NCBI GenBank assembly: GCA_937899645.1
Contig: CALCCD010000015.1
Location: 17,063-81,062, forward strand
DNA length: 64,000 nt
DNA from: an uncultured cyanobacterium
GTDB taxonomy: Bacteria > Cyanobacteriota > Cyanobacteriia > Cyanobacteriales > Geitlerinemataceae
Reading direction: 5' to 3'
Below are positions 40,375 through 49,483 of the stretch, piece by piece. Positions within the stretch are counted from its first letter, which is position 1. Every line of letters begins with the position of its first letter. The notes under the pieces are model-generated. The model did no database searches, had not been told where the DNA came from, and worked only from the letters and a program-made list of their open reading frames with translations. Both the position numbers and the translations under genes were made by a program.

Positions 40375-41901
40375 ATGGCATTTCAGGACGAATTCGATCT
40401 ATTGCTGCGGGCGCGCTACCCGCTGAGCTACATCGCCACTCTCGAAGAAGAGCGCGTCGAGCGGGCGATCGCTGATGTCGCCAGCAAGCGCGGCAACCGC
40501 AGTGTCTACACCTGGGATTTTGTTGAGGGCTATCAGGGCAATGCCAACGATGCCGGAGCCGCGAAGCGCAACCCGCTGCTGGCGCTGGAGCAGATCGAGA
40601 AGCTGCCGGTGGACGCCGCCGCGATTTTTATTTTGCGGGACTTTCATCGGTTCCTCGACGATATTGCGATTTCGCGCAAGCTGCGGAACTTGGCACGCAA
40701 GCTGAAGGCGCAGCCGAAAAATATCGCGATCGTCGCGCCGGTCGTGCAGATTCCTGGCGACCTGAGCGAAGTGCTGAACGTGCTGGATTTTCGGCTGCCG
40801 ACGAAGGAAGAGATCGGCGTCGAGGTCGATCGCCTGTCTGGAATGATGGCACAGAAGTTTCCCAGCGAGCTGCGCGACGATATCGTGCGATCGTGCCAGG
40901 GGCTATCGCTAGAGCGGGTGCGACGCGTGCTGGGTAAGGCGATCGCGATTCACAACCGCCTGAATGCCGAGGTCGTGCCGCTGATTTTGGCCGAGAAGCA
41001 GCAGACGATCCGCCAGACGCAGATTTTGGAGTTTTGCCCGACGACCGAGGAGATTTCCGATATCGGCGGTCTGGATAACCTGAAGGACTGGCTGGTGCGG
41101 CGGGGCGGGGCGTTTTCGGAGAAGGCGCGGCAGTACGGCCTGCCGAATCCGCGCGGTCTGCTGCTGGTGGGCATCCAGGGGACGGGGAAGTCGCTGACGG
41201 CGAAGGCGATCGCCCATCACTGGAACCTGCCGCTGCTGCGTTTGGATGTGGGTCGGCTGTTTGGCGGGCTGGTGGGCGAGTCGGAGTCGCGCACGCGCCA
41301 GACGATCGAGCTGGCCGAGGCGCTCGCACCCTGCATCCTCTGGATCGACGAAATTGATAAAGCCTTTGCGGGGATCGGCGGCTCGGGCGACTCGGGAACC
41401 ACCAGCCGCGTGTTCGGAACATTTGTGACCTGGATGGCGGAGAAGAATTCGCCGGTGTTCGTGGTCGCGACGGCCAATGACGTTCGGCAGCTGCCGCCGG
41501 AGATTTTGCGGAAGGGTCGCTTCGATGAAATCTTTTTCGTGGGTTTGCCGGACGAGGGCGAGCGCCGGGAGATCTTTCAGGTGCACCTCCAGCGCACCCG
41601 CCCCCACAGCTTCCGCGACTACGACGCCGATCGCCTCGCGAACGAAACTCCGGATTTCTCGGGCGCGGAAATCGCCCAGGCGATCGTCGAGGCGATGCAT
41701 TTAGCGTTCAGTCAGGATCGCGACTTTACGACGCAGGATATCTTGGAAGCCGCGAGCCAAATCGTGCCGCTGGCCCGGACGGCCCAAGAGCGCATCGAGC
41801 AGCTCCAGCAGTGGGCGTCGGCGGGCAAGGCGCGGCTGGCGTCGCGGGGTCAGGGTTTGCTCGACAGTCTGCGGAGACGCACCGATCGCGAGCAGCTTTA
41901 G
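40375..41901 (+). CDS. ycf46: Ycf46-like AAA ATPase
   Basis: A 508-residue AAA protein. Residues 1-210 are the family's N-terminal region (EFDLLLRARYPLSYIATLEE). The AAA module has Walker A LLVGIQGTGKSLTAKA (about 262), Walker B CILWIDEIDKAF (about 323), sensor-1 VFVVATANDV, and the arginine-finger region LPPEILRKGRFDEIFFVGLP. Ycf46 is encoded in cyanobacteria and some plastids and has been linked to carbon-concentrating regulation; its substrate is not known. ATG 40375 begins the conserved part; ATG 40339 is also possible. Confidence 0.86.
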   Translation: MAFQDEFDLLLRARYPLSYIATLEEERVERAIADVASKRGNRSVYTWDFVEGYQGNANDAGAAKRNPLLALEQIEKLPVDAAAIFILRDFHRFLDDIAISRKLRNLARKLKAQPKNIAIVAPVVQIPGDLSEVLNVLDFRLPTKEEIGVEVDRLSGMMAQKFPSELRDDIVRSCQGLSLERVRRVLGKAIAIHNRLNAEVVPLILAEKQQTIRQTQILEFCPTTEEISDIGGLDNLKDWLVRRGGAFSEKARQYGLPNPRGLLLVGIQGTGKSLTAKAIAHHWNLPLLRLDVGRLFGGLVGESESRTRQTIELAEALAPCILWIDEIDKAFAGIGGSGDSGTTSRVFGTFVTWMAEKNSPVFVVATANDVRQLPPEILRKGRFDEIFFVGLPDEGERREIFQVHLQRTRPHSFRDYDADRLANETPDFSGAEIAQAIVEAMHLAFSQDRDFTTQDILEAASQIVPLARTAQERIEQLQQWASAGKARLASRGQGLLDSLRRRTDREQL

Positions 41902-41998
41902 GGCGATCGTTCCCTCGAGCTTTTTCGTTGGGATTGGCCGCGATCGCAGATATTAGTCCCTGCCCCGAGATTAAGCTGGCATCCGTTGTTTGCCTCTT

Positions 41999-42082
41999 AG
42001 GATCGCTGTCCCAGAATCGCCATTCCAGAATCGCTGTCCCAGCACCGCCATTTCAAAACCGCCATTTCAGAATCGCCATGAA
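41999..42082. repeat. Six 14-bp tandem repeats overlapping a start codon
   Basis: Units of the form AGAATCGCCATTCC start at 41999, 42013, 42027, 42041, 42055 and 42069. The last contains the ATG of the SH3-domain gene (42078). Copies vary at 1-4 positions. Copy-number change would alter the leader of that gene. Confidence 0.75.
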
Positions 42083-42581
42083 AAAAATGTTTTCGGGGTT
42101 CGCGCAACTCGTCCTCGGTTTTACGATCGCGATTTTGCTGGTGGTCGGCGGCAGCGTTGCGGCGTCGCTGTATTTGGTCGCTCGCCTGACGGCCCTGCCG
42201 CCCAAGCCGGACTTCGGCGAGAACTCCTCGCAGGTGGCGAACGTCGCGCCCAACCCGGCGAGCCCTGCCGAATCGGGCAGCCCGTCGCCGAGCCCGAGCC
42301 CGAGCCCGTCTCCAACGCCGTCGCCGAGCCCGACGCCCGAACCGGCAGGGCTTTACCGCGCGCGGGTCGTTTGGCCGGAGGGGCTGGTGTTGCGGGCCGA
42401 ACCGAGCTACGAGGCAGCGAGTGTCGGCGGGGTGGCGTACGAGGTGGAAGTGACGGTTCTCGAGGAGCGCGACGCGGGGGCGTGGCAGCGCGTGCGTACG
42501 GGCGCGGGCGATGAAGGCTGGGTCGTAGGGGGCAATCTGGTGACGGTGGAAGATGCTGCGCCTGCGAGTCCGGGAACTTAG
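42078..42581 (+). CDS. Membrane-anchored SH3-like domain protein
   Basis: A 167-residue protein. One N-terminal membrane helix (LVLGFTIAILLVVGGSVAAS, about 9-28) is followed by a Pro/Ser linker (SPSPSPSPSPTPSPSPTPEP, about 68-87) and a bacterial SH3 domain (RARVVWPEGLVLRAEPSYEA to GWVVGGNLVTVE). Such proteins bind peptidoglycan or secreted partners in the periplasm. The linker DNA is a slippage-prone CCGAGC repeat. Longer frames starting at 41811 only translate the tandem repeat. Confidence 0.82.
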   Translation: MKKMFSGFAQLVLGFTIAILLVVGGSVAASLYLVARLTALPPKPDFGENSSQVANVAPNPASPAESGSPSPSPSPSPSPTPSPSPTPEPAGLYRARVVWPEGLVLRAEPSYEAASVGGVAYEVEVTVLEERDAGAWQRVRTGAGDEGWVVGGNLVTVEDAAPASPGT

Positions 42582-43064
42582 GGGCTGTCATCAATCAGAC
42601 TTACAACCTTTACCCAGAAGGGGTTCAGCTCCTAGTTTTATTTTTGAGTCGGGCGATCGACGGCCCCATAAAGGGTCTGGCGCTAATTGATGGCATGCTC
42701 TAGAGCACTCCAAGAATATATTTGTCCAGAAGTCGCCAATGAAGACCGAGCTTGTCGTTCGCGTCGCGTCGGTTTGCCGACAGCCTGGATTGCCGCACGA
42801 TTCGCTTCGCGAAGGCGACGCCAACGACGACGCTCAGTGCTCGAATCCCGGACAGTGGCCGCTTATTTCCGTGGATTGCTCTTCGCGCCAAAAGTTGTGT
42901 TGCAGGCAAGATGCACGCGCTACGGAAAAAACGGGAAAAATAGCGGTAGTACAGGCGTTCTAGCCTGCTTAAAGCTTTGTATGAGTCTGCCCTGATTTCT
43001 GGGGGGATGGGGGCGTAAATGCGGCGTAATATGGGAATAGCGATTTAATCTTCGATCGGAATTT
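42582..43064. other. Intergenic stretch carrying MITE-like copy 2
   Basis: No gene supported. Most of it is the repeat element at 42702-42882. Short open frames here follow the repeat and are not protein-like. Confidence 0.6.
42702..42882. repeat. MITE-like interspersed repeat, copy 2
   Basis: Ends AGAGCACTCCA and TGGATTGCTCT are near-perfect inverted repeats. The interior matches copy 1 (AGAATATATTTGTCC, GAGCTTGTCGTTCGCGTCG, CAACGACGACGCTCAG). 181 bp, no coding capacity. Confidence 0.78.
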
Positions 43065-44330
43065 ATGAATCCCGCCCTGTCTCAGATCGGTCAACAGATG
43101 TCCAATCTCACTGGAGTGCGGGCGATCATGAAGGACATCATCGAGACGCTGCGCAGCGGGAAGGGGCGCGACTTTATCAATCTCAGCGCCGGAAATCCGG
43201 TGATTTTGCCGGAAATCGAGCAGCTTTGGCGCGACTGTACCCGCGAGCTGCTCGACAGTCCGGATTACGGCGAGGTGGTCTGTCGCTATGGTTCGAGCCA
43301 GGGCTACCAGCCGCTGATCGAGGCGGTGGTGAACGATTTTAACGATCGCTACGGCCTGAGCCTGACCGATCGCAACGTACTGATTAGCGCTGGGTCGCAG
43401 TCGCTGTATTTCTTTGCGGCGAATGCTTTCGGTGGGCGGACGGCCAGCGGCGCGCTCAAGCGCGTGGTGCTGCCGCTGAGTCCGGACTACACCGGCTACG
43501 GCGGCGTTAGTTTGGTTCCCGAGGCCGTCACGGCTTACAAGCCGACCCTGGATATCGACTCGGCGCACCACCGCTTCAAGTACCGCCCGGACTTCGGACA
43601 GCTCGATATCGGTGAAGACACCGGCTGCGCGATTTTTTCGCGCCCCTGCAATCCAACGGGTAACGTCTTGAGCGACGACGAGGTAGACAAGATTGCCAGC
43701 CTCGCGGCGGCTTACGACGTGCCGGTGCTAGTCGATTCGGCCTACGCGCCGCCATTCCCGGCGCTGAACTTTGCGAAAATGACGCCGAAGTTTGGCGGGA
43801 ACGTCCTGCACTGCATGAGCCTATCGAAGGCAGGTCTGCCGGGAGAGCGCATCGGCATCGCGATCGGCGAGGAAAACCTGATTGGCGTATTGCAGTCGTT
43901 TCAGACGAATCTGTGCATCCACTCGTCGCGCTACGGGCAAGCGATCGCGGCGCGGGCGATCGCGTCCGGGCGGCTGGCCGAGCTGTCGGTGTCGGCGATC
44001 CGCCCCCACTATCAGGCGAAGTTCGACGTGCTGGCCGAGGCGCTCGAAGAGTCGATGCCGCCGAACTTGCCCTGGCACTTGCACCTGGGCGAGGGGGCGA
44101 TCTTTGCGTGGCTGTGGTTTCAGGATCTGCCGATTTCCGATCGCGAGCTTTACCAGCTCATTAAAGAAGAAGGCGTTATCGTCGTTCCAGGCGAGCCGTT
44201 TTTCCCCGGCCTGCGAGAAGATTGGGAGCATAAGCGCCAGTGCCTTCGCGTCAGCTTGACCGCTACAGCGGAGGAGATCGCCACGGCGATGGAGAGAATT
44301 GCTACCGTAGTCGAGCGCGTGTACATGTAG
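43065..44330 (+). CDS. avtA: Valine-pyruvate-type aminotransferase
   Basis: A 421-residue fold-type I PLP enzyme. Residues show the aminotransferase pattern INLSAGNPVILPEI, YGSSQGYQPLIEAVV, and IFSRPCNPTGNV; the PLP lysine is in CMSLSKAGLPGERIGI (about residue 255), and the C-terminal Arg in QCLRVSLTA. The sequence fits AvtA-like enzymes that move the amino group between valine and pyruvate. Specificity beyond the subgroup is inferred. It stands alone, 250 bp before the histidine kinase. Confidence 0.86.
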   Translation: MNPALSQIGQQMSNLTGVRAIMKDIIETLRSGKGRDFINLSAGNPVILPEIEQLWRDCTRELLDSPDYGEVVCRYGSSQGYQPLIEAVVNDFNDRYGLSLTDRNVLISAGSQSLYFFAANAFGGRTASGALKRVVLPLSPDYTGYGGVSLVPEAVTAYKPTLDIDSAHHRFKYRPDFGQLDIGEDTGCAIFSRPCNPTGNVLSDDEVDKIASLAAAYDVPVLVDSAYAPPFPALNFAKMTPKFGGNVLHCMSLSKAGLPGERIGIAIGEENLIGVLQSFQTNLCIHSSRYGQAIAARAIASGRLAELSVSAIRPHYQAKFDVLAEALEESMPPNLPWHLHLGEGAIFAWLWFQDLPISDRELYQLIKEEGVIVVPGEPFFPGLREDWEHKRQCLRVSLTATAEEIATAMERIATVVERVYM

Positions 44331-44577
44331 ATTTCTGTTGGATCTCTGTAGGCCATCCGAGGCATTGACAACAGGCACCGATATCCCATGCATCGACGAC
44401 AGACACCGACATCCCAGGCACCGACCGATCCGGCCTCGCGCCATTTAGCCCTCTCATAACCGACCAAAAGCTTGACGATCGTGCGATTCCGTTTTTCCTT
44501 TGCTGCTGCCCGTTTGGCGCGCGCCCTCTGTTGGGGCGTCGCACTGTTCTGCCGCCCGCCGAGACAGGAGATCGCCC

Positions 44578-47226
44578 GTGCTCGATAACAACCCCACCCT
44601 GGCACGCGCTGCGGCTCTGACCACCGTTTTGGTGGGGCTGCTGCTGTCGGTATCTTTCGAGATGGGGCAGAACAATCGGCTGCGATCGCAGTTTCGCGAG
44701 GAAGTCCTCGAGGAGCTGGGGCAGATGCGTACGGAAGTCGAGTCGATGCTCGAGCATCACCTGTCGATCGCGACTTCGGCGTCGTTGGCCGTCTCGATCC
44801 GGGAGGAGCTCGATCCGTCGGAATTCGAGGTACTGGCCGACGGTTTTGCTAGGGAGTTCGAGAGCTTCGTGCGGCTCGACGTACGCACCAACACCACGAG
44901 CTACAGCTACGCGCGCCGCGACGATCTCGAAATCGCCAAGGAACTCAACAACGTGCGCTCGATCGAGTTGCGTACCGAACTCAAGCCCGACGGCGAGGGC
45001 TACTGGCTGAAGGTAGCCGTGCCGATCGGCCAGGTTTCCGAGAGCGCTGACGAAGTGCCGCTGGTGGTGGTGATGTACGACCTGGACGTGGCGCTGGCCA
45101 GCGGCCAGCTCTACGAGCAGTTTGAGGATCTCGACTATCTGCTGGCAGACCCGCAGAATCGAAACTCAGCGGCGCTTCCCTTTGCGGGCGATCCAGCAGT
45201 GCTAGAGCGTCAGCCGGTGTCGAGCGAAGTGCGCTTCGAGAATCTGACCTGGCAGATTGCTGCGACACCGGAGGGCGGCTGGGGCGTTGCGCCTCCGACC
45301 CGGCTGTGGGCGCGGATTTCCGATGCGTTGCTCGCCTTTGGGGCTGGAGCGGCGGTGTGGTTCGTGCTGGAAACGCCGAGCCGACGCGCCCGGGCGGTTC
45401 GAGAGGCAGTCGCGGGCCTCGAGCAGAGCGAGCAGCGTCATCGCACGCTGGTCGAGAATGCCAATACGATCGTCATTCAGCTTTCGAGAACGGGTGAGGT
45501 CGAGTTCTTCAATCAGTTCGCCAGCAACGTCTTCGGCATCTCTTACGAGGAGAGTCTGGGCAAAGACTTGGGATCGCTACTCGCCCACCCCGATCGGGTC
45601 TATTCGCTACACGAGTGCCTGCGCAACAGCCTGCGCAACGGCCACGAAGATCGCGAGGTCGAGTGCGTGCGCTCCAGCGGCAGCCGCGTCTGGATTGCCT
45701 GGAACTTTAAGGCGATTCGCAATGCGCGCGGGCAGGTGACCGGCGCGATCGCTACGGGCATCGACGTCACCCTGCGCCATGAAGCCGAGGCCGAGCTGCG
45801 TAGCTCCGAGTCCGAGCTGCGCGGGCTGCTGGAAGCGATGACCGATACAATTTTCACCGTCAATCGCGCCGGTCATTACGTTCACGTGTTCTCGACGCGG
45901 GCCACGCGCAGTCTCGAGCGCGATCGTCTCGTCGGACAGTCTGTTATTGACGTCTTGGGCAAGGACGTGGGTGGCAACGTGCTCGGTCAGATCCAAACCT
46001 GCCTCGATCGCCGCCAGCCGATCGAATTCGAGTACAACACCGGGCGCGACGAGAAACGCCAGTGGCTCGATGCGATGGTGTCTCCGTTTGGCGACGATCT
46101 GGCTATTCTGGTCGCTCGCGACGTCAGCGCCCGCCACATGGCTGAGGCCGAACTGCGCGAAGCCAAAGCCCAACTCGAAGCCCGCGTCGCCGCCCGCGCC
46201 GGAGAGATTAACGACGCTAACAAGACGCTTCAGCGCGAAGTTGTCGAGCGGATGCAAATTGAAGACGCCCTGCGCGAAAGCGAAGAACGCGAACGCGAAA
46301 AAGCCAGCGAGCTACAGACGACGCTAGGCGAACTCAAACGCGCCCAGGCACAACTCGTCCAAACCGAAAAAATGTCGAGCTTGGGACAGCTCGCGGCGGG
46401 CATGGCTCACGAGATTAACAACCCCGTCAACTTTATTCACGGCAATATCCGCCCGCTGCGCGACTACACTGGCGACCTGCTGGCTCTCGTGGAGCTATTC
46501 AAGCGCGAGTATCCCCAGGGCAACGACGAGATCGACGGCTTTATCGAAGAGATCGACTACAACTTTCTCTGCGAAGACCTCGACAAGGCCCTGGACTCTA
46601 TGCAGGTAGGAACCGAGCGCATTCGCGCCATTATTAATTCGCTGCAAAACTTCTCGCGCCTGGACGAGACTGGCATGAAGCGCGTCGATCTGATCGAGGG
46701 GATCCACAGCGCCCTCAACGTGCTTAAAAGTCGTTTCCGCGCTGCCGATGGGCGTCCGGAGATTCAGGTGCGCTGCGACCTGACGCCGCTGCCAAAGGTG
46801 ATGTGCTACCCGAGTCAGATCAACCAAGTGGCGATCGATATTATCGATAATTCGATCGACGCGCTTGCAGAGAAATACGTCGGCCATAAAGCCGAGCACG
46901 CCGAGCCGCCGGAAATCTCGATTCGCACTGAAGCCCTCGACGAGGAGCGCGTCAGCATCTCGATCGCCGACAACGCCAACGGTATGAGCCCCGAAACTGC
47001 CGAGCGCGTTTTCAATCCCTTCTTTACCACCAAGCCCGTCGGCGAGGGCACGGGCCTGGGCCTGTCGGTGGCCTACCAGACGATTAACGACACCCACGAC
47101 GGCCAGTTGCTGTGTCGCTCCGTTCTGGGCAAAGGCACTGAATTTCAGATTATTTTGCCGATCGCCAATCGCGAGAAGGTCAAGATCCAGCAGTCCACGG
47201 AATCCGATATTCCCGAAGAGCTTTAG
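44578..47226 (+). CDS. PAS-domain sensor histidine kinase
   Basis: An 882-residue membrane sensor. Membrane helices lie at about 10-30 and 245-262, enclosing a periplasmic sensing domain of ~210 residues. Two PAS domains follow (about 285-395 with HRTLVENANTIVIQLSRTGE; about 405-530 with GLLEAMTDTIFTVNRAGHY), then a coiled coil (530-600), the dimerisation domain with phospho-His H611 in GMAHEINNPVNF, and the ATPase domain (ISIADNANGMSPE, FFTTKPVGEGTGLGLSVAY). No response regulator is adjacent. GTG 44578 has AGGAG 7 bp upstream; an ATG at 44500 adds 26 unlikely residues. Confidence 0.9.
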   Translation: MLDNNPTLARAAALTTVLVGLLLSVSFEMGQNNRLRSQFREEVLEELGQMRTEVESMLEHHLSIATSASLAVSIREELDPSEFEVLADGFAREFESFVRLDVRTNTTSYSYARRDDLEIAKELNNVRSIELRTELKPDGEGYWLKVAVPIGQVSESADEVPLVVVMYDLDVALASGQLYEQFEDLDYLLADPQNRNSAALPFAGDPAVLERQPVSSEVRFENLTWQIAATPEGGWGVAPPTRLWARISDALLAFGAGAAVWFVLETPSRRARAVREAVAGLEQSEQRHRTLVENANTIVIQLSRTGEVEFFNQFASNVFGISYEESLGKDLGSLLAHPDRVYSLHECLRNSLRNGHEDREVECVRSSGSRVWIAWNFKAIRNARGQVTGAIATGIDVTLRHEAEAELRSSESELRGLLEAMTDTIFTVNRAGHYVHVFSTRATRSLERDRLVGQSVIDVLGKDVGGNVLGQIQTCLDRRQPIEFEYNTGRDEKRQWLDAMVSPFGDDLAILVARDVSARHMAEAELREAKAQLEARVAARAGEINDANKTLQREVVERMQIEDALRESEEREREKASELQTTLGELKRAQAQLVQTEKMSSLGQLAAGMAHEINNPVNFIHGNIRPLRDYTGDLLALVELFKREYPQGNDEIDGFIEEIDYNFLCEDLDKALDSMQVGTERIRAIINSLQNFSRLDETGMKRVDLIEGIHSALNVLKSRFRAADGRPEIQVRCDLTPLPKVMCYPSQINQVAIDIIDNSIDALAEKYVGHKAEHAEPPEISIRTEALDEERVSISIADNANGMSPETAERVFNPFFTTKPVGEGTGLGLSVAYQTINDTHDGQLLCRSVLGKGTEFQIILPIANREKVKIQQSTESDIPEEL

Positions 47227-47833
47227 CCGTCTTCGGTGGAGCAGCGCGCGATCGCCTCAAACGCCTCCAAACGTGAGTCTGACGACGGCTAGAATCCCGA
47301 TCTCTTTGTAGCTTGCAACCTGCATTCTCTCGTCAGCGAGCCTCAAAAAGCCGTTTTCGTCGAACTCACGCCTTCAAGGTCGAGAGTCGGTCATGCGAAC
47401 CGTCGACAGGGTGAGTCTACGGCACTCTAAAGTCAACCTTCATGACACAACTTCCGTAGGATCGCGCAGAATGTCTGACTCGCAAAACAAAGTGCAGATC
47501 GCTCCTCGCTAGCGACGAGTGCGATCGTTCGATCGCGACAGACATTCAAAACTAAATAAAGATTTAATCCCTTTTACACGACAAGATCGATAACTTTACG
47601 AAGCTTAAGAATAAATCGGTAAAAGCAAGGCGTCGATCGTTTAAAGAGCGACCCCCAGGCTTACCGGAAAGTCGCTCTTCAGGAATATTCGGTTTCAATT
47701 ACGCGATCGAGATTTCGGCTGGGATCGCAGTTATCTGCGTCGCGCGACGGGCTCTAAAGTCTATTCCAATACTGCTTTTAAAAAACTTTCGAGGGGGTCG
47801 AACAGCCTCCGATCGTATCGGTCGATGGAGGGG
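47227..47833. other. Intergenic stretch with one hairpin
   Basis: About 600 bp with no supported gene. A 9-bp stem, AAGAGCGAC with GTCGCTCTT (47644-47679), has an 18-nt loop and no T tract. Several CGATCG-rich inverted stretches lie near 47500-47540. A small RNA is possible, but I see no promoter-terminator pair. Confidence 0.5.
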
Positions 47834-48181
47834 CTAAACGCTCGCTCTAGAGCTGACTGCATCGACTTTTGGTGCGATCGAGACGACGAGCTTTCCCGAT
47901 CTGGGAAGGCTGGGAGCTTCAGACACCAACAGGGATTCATGCTCGCAGGCTCGTACGGTGCTGAGCGAAACCAGTTCTTCAAGGTGTTCCCACGACGGGG
48001 AAAAAGGTGGAAAGAAGAGCGGACAGGCCCGCCAGTGGCCGTTGACGGATGCACCTAACTGCTGGCAGAAACCGCCTCGACGGCCTTCGTGGTCGTAATA
48101 CCGACACGATCGACACGACGAAGCAAGAGATGACTTCTGTTTCATTATTTCTACTTCCGCCTCTTTTGAATTTAAATGCAT
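47834..48181 (-). CDS. Small cysteine-rich cyanobacterial protein
   Basis: A 115-residue protein whose middle, CRSCRYYDHEGRRGGFCQQL and VNGHWRACPLFFPPF, has four cysteines spaced as a metal site (C-x2-C-x11-C-x14-C). I know this pattern as a conserved cyanobacterial hypothetical; its function is not established. ATG 48145 (MKQKSS) with GGAAG upstream is an alternative start. The C-terminal half is low in similarity-like features and may be disordered. Confidence 0.72.
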   Translation of the reverse strand: MHLNSKEAEVEIMKQKSSLASSCRSCRYYDHEGRRGGFCQQLGASVNGHWRACPLFFPPFSPSWEHLEELVSLSTVRACEHESLLVSEAPSLPRSGKLVVSIAPKVDAVSSRASV

Positions 48182-48535
48182 TTTATCTCAAAGGAAAACG
48201 AGCGATCCCGAAGAGAATCTAAAATTTCATCTCGACTTTTGCGAAAGAATACGGCGTTTAGAAGGAGGGCTAGAAAATAATACTTAAAAGCTCGGTGCAT
48301 TTGTTTATTTTTGTAAAGTATCGAGCTTCGGGAATAGTGATATTTACTCGGTCTAGAAGTCGGGATGATTTCGGTTTTGGCGGGTGGGCGATCGGCTGGC
48401 TGCGGCTGGAAGAGATGCGTGGGGTTTGTTCGGGCTTTAGAGGTTTGAGTTCTGCAAATGCGGCAGAAGTATAAAGACTGCGCTTGAGTCCGTAGAGTGT
48501 GTTTCGATTCGGCTCCGGTCGAAAAACTTCAGCGC
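48182..48535. other. Intergenic stretch, nothing recognised
   Basis: AT-richer than its surroundings, with no hairpin or gene I can support. An open minus-strand frame (48270-48689) runs into dciA in another frame and is Arg/Pro/Ser-rich without structure, so I leave it out. Confidence 0.45.
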
Positions 48536-49243
48536 CTAAGCCTTGTCTTCCGGTTCGTTCTCGGAGGTGTCCGGCAACTCTTGAAATGGGGCTCGCTGGC
48601 AGCCCAGTGCCATTGAGGTTTGAAAGAGAGCGATCGCGCAGGGGGCGCACATCGACCAGCGATCGAGTTCGCCGGGGGGCGTCGGGCACTGGCAGCGGGG
48701 GCAGGGGCGCGAGTCGGGGCGATCGAGGCGACGGCTCCAGCGTTCGGTTAGGCGATCGAGGCTGTTGGTTTCGGGGGGGGCGGGTGGTTGACGGGGTGCG
48801 AGGGATGCAGGCTTCTTTTGCTGATTGTCTGGCTGATTTTTGGGCTGGCTGTTTGGCTGTTTTTTGGGCGGGGCATCGGGGTTGGGCCAGCGGCTGGGGT
48901 GCGGGCCGGGCTCGCGGGCCTCAGTTTGCGGAGCGGACGGGCCGAGTCGGTGTGGGGCGACGCGGAAGCGCAGGCTGGCGATCGCGATCTCTGGCGGCAG
49001 ATGGGGGCAGAGCTGTTCGAGCAGGGGGTGGGTTTGGGCGGCGAGTTGCTGCGCCCAGATGGACTGGCGGACGGCGATCGTCAAAATGCCGCGTTCGTAT
49101 TGGATTGGGCGCGCGCGATCGGCCAGAGAAGCGCCGAAGGTTTCGCACCAAATAGCGACGATCGCGTCGAGCTGCTGCTGGGCGGGGGAGCGGAAGCTGG
49201 GACGCAGGCGATCGACGATTTTTGCGAGCGGGTCGAATTCCAT
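48536..49243 (-). CDS. dciA: DciA-like (DUF721) protein with C-terminal zinc ribbon
   Basis: A 235-residue protein. The N-terminal DUF721 domain (residues 1-95: IVDRLRPSFRSPAQQQLDAI, ILTIAVRQSIWAQQLAAQ) is the DciA fold, which helps load the replicative helicase DnaB in bacteria lacking DnaC. A disordered Pro/Gln linker (PPKKQPNSQPKNQPDNQQKK) leads to a C-terminal zinc ribbon, CPRCQC and CAPC. A zinc-ribbon extension on DciA is unusual outside cyanobacteria. ATG 49243 follows an AGAGG-like site; ATG 49315 is possible. Confidence 0.82.
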   Translation of the reverse strand: MEFDPLAKIVDRLRPSFRSPAQQQLDAIVAIWCETFGASLADRARPIQYERGILTIAVRQSIWAQQLAAQTHPLLEQLCPHLPPEIAIASLRFRVAPHRLGPSAPQTEAREPGPHPSRWPNPDAPPKKQPNSQPKNQPDNQQKKPASLAPRQPPAPPETNSLDRLTERWSRRLDRPDSRPCPRCQCPTPPGELDRWSMCAPCAIALFQTSMALGCQRAPFQELPDTSENEPEDKA

Positions 49244-49483
49244 ATCTCGTGGCCTCTGCTGGATGCGTGAGTTCTGGGCGTCTGGGTTCTGGGCGTCTGC
49301 AATCTGCGAAAGCAATAGGCAAGCTTAGCGATCTATGTCATAAATAGTGCGATGGTGCGGTGGGCGTCGTGAACTGACGCGGTTCTGCCGCAGTGCTCCG
49401 CAGGGCGGGCGAAAGAGCGGGCGAATTGGCGATCGCGTACCTTTGCTCGACGAGCGGGCTGACGTTCTGGGTTTTCTTCTGTC

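Noticed and set aside
48270..48689. Minus-strand 139-residue frame
   Set aside because: Overlaps the dciA end in another frame; low-complexity Arg/Pro/Ser composition and no ribosome-binding site.
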